Shown piece by piece: positions 1 to 6,301 of a stretch of 61,805 nucleotides of DNA. This DNA is from Oscillospiraceae bacterium (lineage in GTDB: Bacteria; Bacillota; Clostridia; Oscillospirales; Oscillospiraceae): positions 1 to 61,805 of the forward strand of contig SVME01000002.1 of NCBI GenBank assembly GCA_015067605.1, written 5' to 3'. The translations under genes were made by a program, and so were the position numbers. The notes beneath the pieces were generated by a model that was given only the letters and a program-made list of their open reading frames with translations, had not been told where the DNA came from and made no database searches. Within the stretch, counting starts at the first letter, position 1. Every line of letters starts with the position of its first letter.

Positions 1-62
1 TCCGCCGCAAGGTCAAGCCCGCCGATGCCCGAAAACAGGGATAGGTGGGTTAGTTCGCTCAT
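1..62 (-). CDS. DNA (cytosine-5-)-methyltransferase, N-terminal fragment (runs off window)
   Basis: Only the first 20 codons are in the window. They carry the hallmark N-terminus of C5 cytosine methylases, LSLFSGIGGLDLAA, which is motif I (the SAM-binding FxGxG loop). The ATG overlaps the stop of the preceding 22-codon ORF as ATGA, so it is the last visible gene of the leftward operon of the mobile element. In phages and integrative elements such methylases usually modify element DNA against host restriction. Specificity and completeness cannot be judged here. Confidence 0.75.
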   Translation of the reverse strand, partial: MSELTHLSLFSGIGGLDLAA

Positions 63-127
63 AGCCCCTCCATCCTGCACTGCATGGGTCCCCATTTACT
101 GCCGGGGTAATTGATCAGTGCGCTCAT
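59..127 (-). pseudogene. remnant of a D12-class adenine-N6 methyltransferase N-terminus (22 codons)
   Basis: This short ORF encodes MSALINYPGSKWG followed by ten unrelated residues and a stop. NYPGSKW is the N-terminal SAM-binding motif of D12 (Dam-like) adenine methylases, normally followed by about 250 residues that are absent. Its ATG overlaps the preceding stop (ATGA), and its own stop overlaps the ATG of the cytosine methylase, so the operon is still translationally coupled. I infer an internal deletion that fused the first codons of an adenine methylase to the leader of the next gene. The match rests on about seven residues. Confidence 0.45.
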
Positions 128-189
128 TCTTCGCCCCTCCCAAACGGCATTTCCGGGTCATACTCCGTGATGATTGCCATCTGCTCCAT
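124..189 (-). CDS. small hypothetical protein, 21 aa
   Basis: MEQMAIITEYDPEMPFGRGEE lies between the helicase gene and the methylase remnant, with an ATGA overlap to the next ORF. No strong Shine-Dalgarno precedes the ATG. The frame stays open upstream for about 11 more codons without another good start. The support is the chain of coupled overlaps typical of this operon. Product function unknown. Confidence 0.3.
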   Translation of the reverse strand: MEQMAIITEYDPEMPFGRGEE

Positions 190-222
190 TGCCGCCTGCG
201 CGTTTTTTCTTCGAACCTTCTT

Positions 223-1461
223 TCACTCATGGGTATACTTGTCCACCACTTCCTGTGTATTCTTCGCTTTGGAGAAGGTCTGTCGTTGCCCATCGAAGTC
301 AAGCTCGATCATAGCCCGGGCACCTTCCTTGTTTTTCGTGATAAACAGCTGCCGTGGGCCGGTCATTTTGGACTTTGCCTTCATCCGCAGCATCATAATC
401 ACATCCGCATCCTGCTCCAGCTGTCCGGATTCTCTCAGGTCAGAGTTTTCAGGCGTGTCCGAGTTTTCTTTTCTTTTCAGCTGGCTAAGCCCGATGACCG
501 TCACTTTCATATCCTGGGCCAACCGATGCAGCGCCAGAGAAATGTTCGTCACCTGCTCTGTCCGATTGAAGCCTTCGGCGCTGAGCAGTTGCACATAATC
601 GATGATAATCAGGTCATACCGCCGCATGGCAGTCACCGACCGTACCTGCGCCACCGTCATGCCGGAGGCCGGTATCAGCTCCAATTTCCTGGTAACGACT
701 CGTTCCACCATGCACCCGATTCGTTCCCAGTCCGAATCCGAAATCTGATTCAGTTTGATTTGCTCCATGGTTAGGCCCGTTTCTCCGGCCATCTTCCGGT
801 CAAAGAGTTTTTCCGAACTGGTCTCCAGACTGAAAAAGCCCACATTCATCCGTTCTGCCCAGTGCCAGCAGCACTGCAGCGCAAAGGCCGATTTACCGGC
901 GGAAGGATAGCCGCCCAGCAGAACGAAATCCCCCGGTTCGCAGTACAGCACCTTGTTCAGCGCAGGAATCGCCCAGCTCAGGTATTTCCGTTCCCCAACA
1001 TGCCGTTCCATGAAGGTACGCATTGCGTCCTCCATGGTGGTGATGCGCAAGGCGGACTTGTCCACCATCAGGGCGTTGGCTTCATCCAGCAGGATTCGCA
1101 GCTCCTCGCTGTTCTCAGCCGTGGATATCTGTACGCCAATGTCACGCAATGCCAACACCTTCGCCTGTTCCCGGCAAAGGCTGAGATAGTGATCCACATT
1201 GGCAGCCGTGGGAGTGATCTGCATCAGCTCCATCAGATAATTCCGATAGTCCGACCCCAGCGCGTTCGCCAGCGTCACCACGTCCACTGTTACACCATCG
1301 GCAAACAACCGACACATGGCGTTGTATACCGTTCTGGCAGGACCGGTGAAGTCTTCCTTCCGGGTCTGTTGGATCACCTTAGGAACCAATTGCGGCTCAA
1401 TGAGCGCAGACCCCAGCACCGCATGCTGTGCTTGTAGGTAATTTTCCATCGTCACAGACAT
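223..1461 (-). CDS. DnaB-like replicative helicase
   Basis: 412 aa. Residues 1-105 resemble the DnaB N-terminal domain (EAQHAVLGS-like helical start, ITPTAANVDHYL). Residues 165-400 are the RecA-like helicase core: Walker A GGYPSAGKSA, Walker B LIIIDYVQLL, and the DnaB signature DLRESGQLEQDADVI with a terminal arginine-rich strand. It should form a hexameric 5'-3' helicase that unwinds the element's replication fork. It overlaps the upstream winged-helix gene by 10 bp, a common initiator/helicase pair in phages and integrative elements. Slightly shorter than chromosomal DnaB (about 440-470 aa), consistent with an element-encoded copy. Confidence 0.9.
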   Translation of the reverse strand: MSVTMENYLQAQHAVLGSALIEPQLVPKVIQQTRKEDFTGPARTVYNAMCRLFADGVTVDVVTLANALGSDYRNYLMELMQITPTAANVDHYLSLCREQAKVLALRDIGVQISTAENSEELRILLDEANALMVDKSALRITTMEDAMRTFMERHVGERKYLSWAIPALNKVLYCEPGDFVLLGGYPSAGKSAFALQCCWHWAERMNVGFFSLETSSEKLFDRKMAGETGLTMEQIKLNQISDSDWERIGCMVERVVTRKLELIPASGMTVAQVRSVTAMRRYDLIIIDYVQLLSAEGFNRTEQVTNISLALHRLAQDMKVTVIGLSQLKRKENSDTPENSDLRESGQLEQDADVIMMLRMKAKSKMTGPRQLFITKNKEGARAMIELDFDGQRQTFSKAKNTQEVVDKYTHE

Positions 1462-2228
1462 ATGTACTCCCCCTCATCCACTGCAGCATTCATAGGCGCA
1501 TCCTTGCCGGCATAGACCGACTGCCAGCCGTTGACCGTAGCCGTGTCCAGCAGCTCAATCATTCTCTCCGTGTCCGCATAGGTCAGCTTTACCAGCCTGT
1601 TGCACAGGGCCGTCACAGCCGCCTTGCTTTTCATGGGCTTTTTCAGAGTCACCCGATTCTCCACGAACCGAGCCAAAGCCAGATACAGTCGATTCTTCAT
1701 CTCCGACGGCCTGTCCGTAAAGTTCCGCCGTATCCAGTCCTCGAACAGCGGCATCGGTTGAAAGCTTTCTTTTTCTTTTTTATTTTCTTTTTCTTTCTTA
1801 GTAGTATTATTACTTGTATTATTATCCTTATCATTTTTGATACCACCCTCCCTGTAAAATTGATAGGGGGTATTATCAAAATTGATATGTGGATGTGCGT
1901 CAGATGTGGACACCGATAGTCGGATTTTTCGCCGCACGACTTGTCCGGTATTGTCCTTCTCCAGCTCTCTAACGATGTAACCGGCCTTCTCCAGCTCACC
2001 TAACTGCCGAGCCACCGTCCCGATGGTGCATCCGTATAACCGAGCGAAATAGTCGTTGCTGGCAAAGCAAAACCCTTCCGCATTCGTCAGGGCAGAAATC
2101 TCCCCGTAAAGCAGTTTGGCCTTGTCCGGAAGTGCTTCGTCATAACGCACCTGAGCCGGAATTACCGCATAATATCCGGGTTTTACCTCTGCCTCTTGAC
2201 TTTCCACTTGATTTGTGTTATCATCCAT
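1452..2228 (-). CDS. winged-helix replication initiator-like protein
   Basis: 258 aa. Residues 15-100 form a helix-turn-helix/winged-helix (PDKAKLLYGEISALTN, ASNDYFARLYGC, GTVARQLGELEKAGYI), as in the HTH_36/replisome-organiser type proteins of phages. A low-complexity lysine/glutamate linker (TTKKEKENKKEKE) joins it to a C-terminal domain (about 165-250) that resembles helicase-loader-associated regions. It sits directly upstream of the DnaB-like helicase, so a role in origin recognition or helicase loading is likely. I infer function from domain order and neighbour only. Confidence 0.75.
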   Translation of the reverse strand: MDDNTNQVESQEAEVKPGYYAVIPAQVRYDEALPDKAKLLYGEISALTNAEGFCFASNDYFARLYGCTIGTVARQLGELEKAGYIVRELEKDNTGQVVRRKIRLSVSTSDAHPHINFDNTPYQFYREGGIKNDKDNNTSNNTTKKEKENKKEKESFQPMPLFEDWIRRNFTDRPSEMKNRLYLALARFVENRVTLKKPMKSKAAVTALCNRLVKLTYADTERMIELLDTATVNGWQSVYAGKDAPMNAAVDEGEYICL

Positions 2229-2257
2229 TTGTGTACATCTCCATTCCAGTGGGGATC

Positions 2258-2293
2258 AGCGCCGACGTGTTCACCCACGCCGGCGCTCTTTTT
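2258..2293 (+). terminator. imperfect hairpin with T-run, + direction
   Basis: AGCGCCGACGTG ... CACGCCGGCGCT forms a 12-bp stem with one mismatch, followed by CTTTTTATT on the + strand. It lies between two minus-strand genes. It could end stray rightward transcription, or act as an mRNA hairpin just upstream of the replication initiator gene. Confidence 0.4.
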
Positions 2294-2393
2294 ATTCGCT
2301 GATTTCATGATAAACCTCCGGCGGCTCATGGCAATCGCACCGCTCATCCGGGTCTAAATATGCTCCACATTCCGGGCAACGTCTGCACCCCAT
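2292..2393 (-). CDS. zinc-ribbon small protein, 33 aa
   Basis: Not in the ORF track. MGCRRCPECGAYLDPDERC then DCHEPPEVYHEISE: CRRCPEC and CDC/H supply a compact set of Cys/His ligands typical of tiny phage and element zinc-ribbon proteins. A good site (GGAGG, 8 nt) precedes the ATG. It lies 3 nt after the 85-aa ORF in the replication operon. Function unknown. Confidence 0.7.
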   Translation of the reverse strand: MGCRRCPECGAYLDPDERCDCHEPPEVYHEISE

Positions 2394-2396
2394 CCG

Positions 2397-2654
2397 TCAT
2401 TCCTCCTTTTTCTCAGGCCTTACGAACGCAAAACAGGTTCCCTGTACAACGGTGCCCCAGACAAGCCCTTTGTCTGAAGCAACGCATTTTTGAAAGTCCG
2501 ACTTAAAATCTTCCGCTCCTACCGGATCCACTTGCATCATTGATCGATAGATACAGGCAACAGCACAACAAAGCTCGATAAAAATCTCCGGCATTCTGCC
2601 ACCTGCGGTGACTACCGGTTCTCCGGCGTTCTCGTCAAATACGATTTTCAGCAT
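2397..2654 (-). CDS. hypothetical protein, 85 aa
   Basis: The start MLKIVFDENAGEPVV is preferred because GGAGG lies 7 nt upstream; the track's longer version has no such site. It overlaps the end of the Spo0A-C-like gene by a few bases. The sequence (FIELCCAVACIYRSM, DFQKCVASDKGLVWG) matches no family I recognise. Small alpha/beta element proteins of this length are common in replication operons. Confidence 0.6.
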   Translation of the reverse strand: MLKIVFDENAGEPVVTAGGRMPEIFIELCCAVACIYRSMMQVDPVGAEDFKSDFQKCVASDKGLVWGTVVQGTCFAFVRPEKKEE

Positions 2655-3124
2655 GCTCTTACCTCCATCCTGCTCCGCAGTTCTCGCATACATCTCCGGA
2701 TAAATGTGCCGGTGGATGGGATGCCCGTGGTATCGCTGATGCACCCGTCAAAGAAATCCAACAGTTGTGTACTGTTCCCTCTTCTGAACATGGTGGCAAT
2801 GCCGGTGTAAATATTCCGCTCCACGCGCTGCGGCAGAAGATTGCGCTCCTGTCCCACAGTAGAAAATACGCCTTGATACAGGCCGTCCAGCAGTCGGGGC
2901 TGTTCATAACCTAGTACCAGCACTCTGCTGGCCAGCTCAAAGCCCAATGACCCTTCAGGGAATCCCAACTCCTTCAGTAGCTGGGTCACAGTGTCCGCCA
3001 GTACCGGTGCCGGAATCAGCCCATCCATCAGCATCCGCAGCGTTTCCTTCCCCTTCTGCTTCATCCGAGGCGTTCCCATAGCTATCTGCACCAGCGCGTC
3101 CACCTTCATCTCCAATACTGTCAT
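2648..3124 (-). CDS. Spo0A C-terminal-domain-like protein
   Basis: 158 aa from MTVLEMK; the ATG overlaps the stop of the upstream membrane gene (ATGA). Residues about 45-140 read like the DNA-binding domain of sporulation regulator Spo0A: LLKELGFPEGSLGFELA, then a short linker, then LPQRVERNIYTGIATMF and FRRGNSTQLLDFFDG. Spo0A has the corresponding IGVPAHIKGY..., SRVERAIRHAIE and RGN motifs. There is no receiver domain. I infer a DNA-binding protein of the element that may recognise Spo0A-box-like sites. Family assignment is by eye. Confidence 0.55.
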   Translation of the reverse strand: MTVLEMKVDALVQIAMGTPRMKQKGKETLRMLMDGLIPAPVLADTVTQLLKELGFPEGSLGFELASRVLVLGYEQPRLLDGLYQGVFSTVGQERNLLPQRVERNIYTGIATMFRRGNSTQLLDFFDGCISDTTGIPSTGTFIRRCMRELRSRMEVRAC

Positions 3125-3333
3125 ACCAGCATCCCCACCAGTACACCCAGTGCCGTCAGGGTCACTGCAGCAAGGGACAAATCCAGCACGATCAGCCGGT
3201 GCTGGCGGCGGTTTTCTGCGGCGATTCGGTTGCCCAGGCGCAGGATAGCCGCCTTCTTCGCCTGATGCTTGCGGTGGTTCGCGGCGGTCTTGGCGTTGAA
3301 CTCCTTGTAGTTGATCCAGTTCTGTTCTTCCAT
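3121..3333 (-). CDS. small single-pass membrane protein, 70 aa
   Basis: The start MEEQNWINYK is chosen because AAAGGAG lies 9 nt before it, whereas the track's first ATG directly abuts that site. The N-terminal 45 residues are very basic (KTAANHRKHQAKKAAIL). They are followed by one C-terminal transmembrane helix (LSLAAVTLTALGVLVGMLV). The ATGA overlap couples it to the Spo0A-C-like gene. Function unknown. Confidence 0.6.
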   Translation of the reverse strand: MEEQNWINYKEFNAKTAANHRKHQAKKAAILRLGNRIAAENRRQHRLIVLDLSLAAVTLTALGVLVGMLV

Positions 3334-3448
3334 TGTGTACATCTCCTTTGTTTGCGGTCATGAGTCGTCACCATCCGACGGAAGTCCGCAGCTCCGCCGG
3401 ATGGCGGCCCGTCTTACCGGGCTGTAGCGATTAAAGCGGCAACGCCGC

Positions 3449-3523
3449 TGGAGGGTAGAGCCGGAATCGAACCGGCAACCTGTGGCCGTGCAACCACCGT
3501 GCTTTCCAAAGCACCTCCCACCC
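3449..3523 (-). tRNA. tRNA-Cys-like gene (GCA) with abnormal anticodon arm
   Basis: Cloverleaf seen on the minus strand: acceptor GGGTGGG/TCTACCC, D-arm GTGC-TTTGGAAA-GCAC, T-arm GCCGG-TTCGATT-CCGGC, discriminator U and encoded CCA. The anticodon arm is 16 rather than 17 nt: GTGG-TTGCACGG-CCAC gives an 8-nt loop (6 nt if a U-G pair closes it). TTGCA in the loop and discriminator U fit tRNA-Cys(GCA). Whether it is charged, a decoding variant or a decaying copy is open. Confidence 0.55.
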
Positions 3524-3540
3524 ATATTTCATGCGCCGTA

Positions 3541-3618
3541 GGCGCCTTGGCTCCCCTTTCAGGGGAGCTGGCACGGCGAACGCCGTGGCTGAGGGGTTTC
3601 CCTCGGATGGCCCCACCG
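3541..3618. repeat. dispersed palindromic repeat, copy A
   Basis: GGCTCCCCTTTCAGGGGAGCTGG followed by the perfect hairpin CACGGCG-AA-CGCCGTG and GCTGAGGGG. The same plan (CTCCC..GGGAG-TGGC-hairpin-GGAGGGA) occurs at 4000-4056. I recognise this as the type of REP/MITE-like extragenic element common in gut Clostridia; it has no coding capacity. Confidence 0.6.
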
Positions 3619-3720
3619 TCATCCGTCTGCTACACTGCCTCCGCAGTCCGCTCCCGCCTGCGTAGAATGGCAAAAACGCAGGCACAACCTTTTCAGATAT
3701 TGCTTCCCCCATCTGACGTA

Positions 3721-3834
3721 CTACTCGAATCCCGAGGTGTACCAGTTGATCAGATGGACTTTAGGGGTAATACGCACCGGGGGAAATTGCGCGCATTCAC
3801 CCCAGGGAAGCTCCAGCGGCAAAAGAATTACCAC
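3721..3834 (-). CDS. small ORF, 37 aa, GTG start
   Basis: Not in the ORF track. VVILLPLELPWGECAQFPPV... ends IN-WYTSGFE. The strong site AAAGGAGGGG lies 5 nt before the GTG. It sits between the two tRNA-like genes, in the direction of the replication operon. No family recognised; the ribosome site is the main support. Confidence 0.35.
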   Translation of the reverse strand: MVILLPLELPWGECAQFPPVRITPKVHLINWYTSGFE

Positions 3835-3857
3835 TGTTACCCCTCCTTTATTAATTT

Positions 3858-3930
3858 GGGACGGGCCGGACTTGAACCGACGACATCCTCCGATGCTGGA
3901 GCGCTCTATTTCCTACTGAGCTACCGTCCC
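3858..3930 (-). tRNA. tRNA-like gene with degenerate anticodon arm
   Basis: Minus strand: perfect 7-bp acceptor GGGACGG/CCGTCCC, D-arm GCTC-AGTAGGAAATA-GAGC, T-arm GTCGG-TTCAAGT-CCGGC, discriminator A, no encoded CCA. The anticodon region (CTCC-AGCATC-GGAG) gives only a 4-bp stem with a 6-nt loop, so no standard anticodon can be read; GCA or CAT are possible. It may be a tRNA pseudogene or an element tRNA with altered decoding. Confidence 0.45.
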
Positions 3931-3941
3931 ATATTCTTCTG

Positions 3942-3986
3942 TCATTGCGAGCCAGTGCGCACACTTGCGTAGCAATCCGTCCTCAG
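3942..3986. repeat. dispersed repeat with ATTGC...GCAAT ends
   Basis: TCATTGCGAGCCAGTGCGC ... TTGCGTAGCAATCCGTC resembles the 'cattgcgag...gcaatccg' extragenic repeats scattered through genomes of gut Firmicutes. It has short inverted ends and lies between a tRNA-like gene and repeat copy C. Confidence 0.45.
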
Positions 3987-3999
3987 CGCCGCTGCCGCC

Positions 4000-4056
4000 T
4001 TGCCTCCCTCCTTGAGGGAGGTGGCATCGCCGCTAGGCGGTGACGGAGGGAGTGTC
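4000..4056. repeat. dispersed palindromic repeat, copy C
   Basis: CTTGCCTCCCTCCTTGAGGGAGGTGGCATCGCCGCTAGGCGGTGACGGAGGGAG: two nested hairpins in the same arrangement as copy A at 3541-3618 (a CTCCC/GGGAG arm, TGGC, a second hairpin, then a purine-rich end). The two copies differ in sequence but share layout. Confidence 0.55.
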
Positions 4057-4062
4057 CTTACG

Positions 4063-4260
4063 TTATGTACTGCCACCCTCCGCTGCTCGCCTTTCCCGCT
4101 CACGAATGTTCCGCTCCGTGGCGAGGATCATATCCACCGCAGCCTTCTTGATTCCTTCCATCCGTCTGGCCCGTTCCTCCGGAGTCAGTACAGGCCGGCG
4201 AATCGTGATTATAGCGTTTTCGGTTCTCATATGTGTGACAATCCATTCCGTATCTTCCAT
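4063..4260 (-). CDS. hypothetical protein, 65 aa
   Basis: Starts MEDTEWIVTHM with AAAGGAGG 9 nt upstream. Two parts: a short beta-like N-terminus (RTENAIITIRRPVLTPEERARR) and a charged helix (AAVDMILATERNIRERERRA). No known family. Small leftward gene of the element's early operon. Confidence 0.6.
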   Translation of the reverse strand: MEDTEWIVTHMRTENAIITIRRPVLTPEERARRMEGIKKAAVDMILATERNIRERERRAAEGGST

Positions 4261-4320
4261 AGCGTACTGCCTCCTTTCCCTAAATCCTACGCCCCACAGC
4301 CCGTCCGTTATGCGACCGAA

Positions 4321-4530
4321 TCAGCCGCAAAAGAACAACTCATCCTGAGCCTCCGCGCTGCTGGTAATTCCAAGCCCTATGGCGATTGACCAGAACTCAT
4401 CCGGGGTAAAATCCTCATCACTGCCCAGCATCTCCACGAAGTAGTCCTCCTCAATGCCGCAGACTTCCGCAAAATGAGCCAAAGAATACCCTTCCTCATA
4501 AATTGCCTGAGTCAGTTTCTCGTAGCGCAT
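4321..4530 (-). CDS. hypothetical HTH-like small protein, 69 aa
   Basis: MRYEKLTQAIYEEGYSLAHF then EVCGIEEDYFVEMLGSDEDFTPDEFWSIAIGLGI has the helical spacing of a Cro/XRE-type fold (SLAHFAEVCGI as helices 2-3, then TPDEFWSIAIGLGI). AGGAGAGG precedes the ATG. It may be a small regulator of the leftward operon. Assignment is tentative. Confidence 0.55.
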   Translation of the reverse strand: MRYEKLTQAIYEEGYSLAHFAEVCGIEEDYFVEMLGSDEDFTPDEFWSIAIGLGITSSAEAQDELFFCG

Positions 4531-4618
4531 ACACTATTCCTCTCCTGAATCATTCTGCATACCTCTTGCACCCCTCTCCAGAATCTGCTAAAATCGATTT
4601 GAAAGGAGTTTGATACAT

Positions 4619-5212
4619 ATGGATATCGAAATCTTAAAAGAATTGCTAAGCGAATATTTTGTTCCGGTGGATTCAATCAACTGGAAGCAGCTCCTCATTA
4701 ACGTTCTCCCCTCGGTAGTTGCAATCATCACTGTAATTGCATCTACAATCGTGCAACTTCGTTCGTCCAAGCGCGAAATGGAGAAGATTCGCATTCAGAT
4801 GGAGAAGCAAATTGAGCTTGAGCACATCCGTCAGGAGGAATTTAGAAGGAATGCCGCTCTCGAAAAACAACTCGAAAATCAGCAGAATATACAAAACTCT
4901 CGTTTTGCGGCATACAGCAAGATGATTGATACGTTATATGCATGCAGTATCGAAACTGCCTTAGCCACTGCAATGCAAACATTGAGAGCCAACACGGTGG
5001 AACTTCTCAGTTTGTGTTCCGGAGCAGATTCCTTATTGGACGCCGTTAGAGGCTTGCTAAAGTTGATTCCGACTCACGTCGATAGAAACACAGATTGCAT
5101 GCCACTATTAGAAACACTAAGAGTGCAAGCGCAAATTATTGGCGAGCAACTGCTTCCTCCTGGCTTTTGTTCCTCCACAGTAGAGCGTAGTGAACCAACT
5201 GCACAGCAGTGA
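4619..5212 (+). CDS. membrane-anchored coiled-coil protein
   Basis: 197 aa from MDIEILKELL; AAAGGAG lies 10 nt upstream, so the ATG at 4619 is preferred over the upstream TTG. One transmembrane helix (LLINVLPSVVAIITVIASTI, about 25-46) is followed by a long charged coiled coil (SKREMEKIRIQMEKQIEL..., to about 100) and a helical C-terminal domain. It runs against the surrounding leftward operon, and its last 77 bp overlap the end of the convergent gene. This makes it a candidate cargo ('moron') gene. Function unknown. Confidence 0.65.
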   Translation: MDIEILKELLSEYFVPVDSINWKQLLINVLPSVVAIITVIASTIVQLRSSKREMEKIRIQMEKQIELEHIRQEEFRRNAALEKQLENQQNIQNSRFAAYSKMIDTLYACSIETALATAMQTLRANTVELLSLCSGADSLLDAVRGLLKLIPTHVDRNTDCMPLLETLRVQAQIIGEQLLPPGFCSSTVERSEPTAQQ

Positions 5213-5396
5213 CAATAGTACAGATTCCCACCGTAATGGCACCGCCCGGATTATAGGGAAACAGAAATATAGCTATCGCTATGAATGCGACCGTCAGAAT
5301 GCCAAAAAGAATCGTTGCCCTGCGGTATGTATCCTTGCAACGCTTCACCGCAAGCGCATAACGCTCCTTTGCAAGCTCATAGTTCGTCAATCCCAC
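5136..5396 (-). CDS. small two-TM membrane protein, 86 aa
   Basis: The N-terminal basic helix (YALAVKRCKDTYRRA) is followed by two hydrophobic segments (TILFGILTVAFIAIAIFLF and AITVGICTIVTAVQLVHYALL). Start is either the GTG at 5396 or the TTG at 5390; GGAGG is 9 nt from the TTG. Its 3' end overlaps the convergent coiled-coil gene by 77 bp. Function unknown. Confidence 0.6.
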   Translation of the reverse strand: MGLTNYELAKERYALAVKRCKDTYRRATILFGILTVAFIAIAIFLFPYNPGGAITVGICTIVTAVQLVHYALLWRNKSQEEAVARQ

Positions 5397-5406
5397 TCAC
5401 CTCCCC

Positions 5407-5556
5407 TCAGGCTCCCACGCCCTCCGGCGCACGCAACTGGTCTGCCATAGCGGCCATACCTTCCGCAAACCCGAGGAAGAACTGCTTTTTCTCCTCCGGG
5501 AGGATGACGATTGCCGCCTCAATGTTGCGAATAATCTGCTGATCGCTCTCTGCCAT
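5407..5556 (-). CDS. small protein, 49 aa, first gene of leftward operon
   Basis: Missing from the ORF track. MAESDQQIIRNIEAAIVILP... to QLRAPEGVGA, preceded by GGAGGTGAACACG. The sequence (EEKKQFFLGFAEGMAAMADQL) is typical of tiny helical proteins encoded opposite the repressor in Clostridia phages and elements, where it is usually the first gene of the early operon. Its promoter lies at 5589-5617. Confidence 0.7.
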   Translation of the reverse strand: MAESDQQIIRNIEAAIVILPEEKKQFFLGFAEGMAAMADQLRAPEGVGA

Positions 5557-5583
5557 CGTGTTCACCTCCGATTTGTTTCTATG

Positions 5584-5650
5584 CAACTATAATATGTTAC
5601 TCTGCGCCATTTGTCAAGACCTATTTTGTCACTTTGCAACATTTTTGTTG
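5584..5650. promoter_or_regulatory. operator-like palindromes in the divergent control region
   Basis: Two related inverted repeats lie between the repressor and the leftward operon. GCAAC-TATAATAT-GTTAC (5584-5601) covers the -10 of the leftward promoter. CAACA-TTTT-TGTTG (5637-5650) touches the -35 of the repressor promoter. The shared half-site is CAAC/GTTG. This is the layout of a CI/Cro-type switch; binding by the XRE protein is inferred. Confidence 0.5.
5589..5617 (-). promoter_or_regulatory. sigma-A promoter for leftward early operon
   Basis: Minus strand TTGACA - 17 nt - TATTAT, an almost perfect vegetative promoter, reading into the 49-aa gene and the replication operon. It overlaps an operator-like palindrome. 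Confidence 0.75.
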
Positions 5651-5676
5651 ACTTTGTTTTTATTTGGTGCTAGTAT
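5648..5676 (+). promoter_or_regulatory. sigma-A promoter for XRE repressor
   Basis: TTGACT - 17 nt - TAGTAT, ending 22 bp before the GTG start of the XRE gene, with GGGAGGTGA in between. Its -35 abuts the second palindrome, so autoregulation is plausible. Confidence 0.7.
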
Positions 5677-5698
5677 GTATTCAAAGGGAGGTGACGAC

Positions 5699-6082
5699 GT
5701 GAACGATCGTATTAAGCAAATTCGCATATTACACAATCTAACCCAGCAGGAAGCCGCTGACAGGCTCGGCATTCCCCGCTCTAACATTGCTGGTTATGAA
5801 AAAGGAGTTCGTACTCCATCTGATGCCGTTGTTGCGCTTATTTGTCGTGAATTTGGTATCAATGAATCCTGGCTTCGCACCGGTGAAGGAGAGATGCTCC
5901 AGCCCGTTGACCGGGATGAAGAGATTGCAGCCTTTATGGGCGATGTCATGCGAGGAGAATCCCCCGACTTCCGCCGTCGGCTCATTGCCGTTCTGGCAAA
6001 GCTGGATTCTTCCGAATGGGAGCTGCTGGAGAAAATGGCCCTGAAGCTGGCCGCCGAGTGCAAAAAAGAAGACCAGGCATAA
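5699..6082 (+). CDS. XRE-family repressor
   Basis: 127 aa from a GTG start (VNDRIKQIR) with GGGAGGTGA upstream. The track's earlier ATG lies beyond the promoter. Residues 4-60 are a Cro/CI helix-turn-helix (LTQQEAADRLGIPRSNIAGYEKG), followed by a C-terminal helical tail ending at LAAECKKEDQA. It faces away from the replication operon across paired promoters and palindromes. I infer it keeps the element's early operon off. No peptidase domain is seen, so induction would not be by LexA-like self-cleavage. Confidence 0.85.
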   Translation: MNDRIKQIRILHNLTQQEAADRLGIPRSNIAGYEKGVRTPSDAVVALICREFGINESWLRTGEGEMLQPVDRDEEIAAFMGDVMRGESPDFRRRLIAVLAKLDSSEWELLEKMALKLAAECKKEDQA

Positions 6083-6103
6083 TCGCCCGGTCTCCCCTGC
6101 CAC

Positions 6104-6220
6104 TCATTTTTCCTTGCGAATCATGTGACGCACAAACGCCAGCACAACGCCCAGATCTCTGTCCGTTGCCTTGCGTAGCAGCTCCATGATTTCCGCAAGA
6201 ACCTTTTCTCTATGTAGCAT
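6104..6220 (-). CDS. small protein, 38 aa
   Basis: Missing from the ORF track. MLHREKVLAEIMELLRKATD then RDLGVVLAFVRHMIRKEK, with AAAGGAGGTGA 5-8 nt before the ATG. It has the 'KATD.xL..V..FVR.M' pattern of tiny proteins often found next to phage-type repressors in Firmicutes. It lies tail-to-tail with the XRE gene. Function unknown. Confidence 0.6.
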   Translation of the reverse strand: MLHREKVLAEIMELLRKATDRDLGVVLAFVRHMIRKEK

Positions 6221-6301
6221 CCCATTCACCTCCTTTTGTTCGCTTTTTTATTTTTACTCAAAAGCAAACAAAAGTACATTTTTATTATAGGAGTGCTTCA
6301 G

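Noticed and set aside
2660-3361. N-terminal extension of the Spo0A-C-like ORF (from 3361)
   Set aside because: It runs over the upstream membrane gene in another frame; the ATG at 3124 with ATGA overlap fits better.
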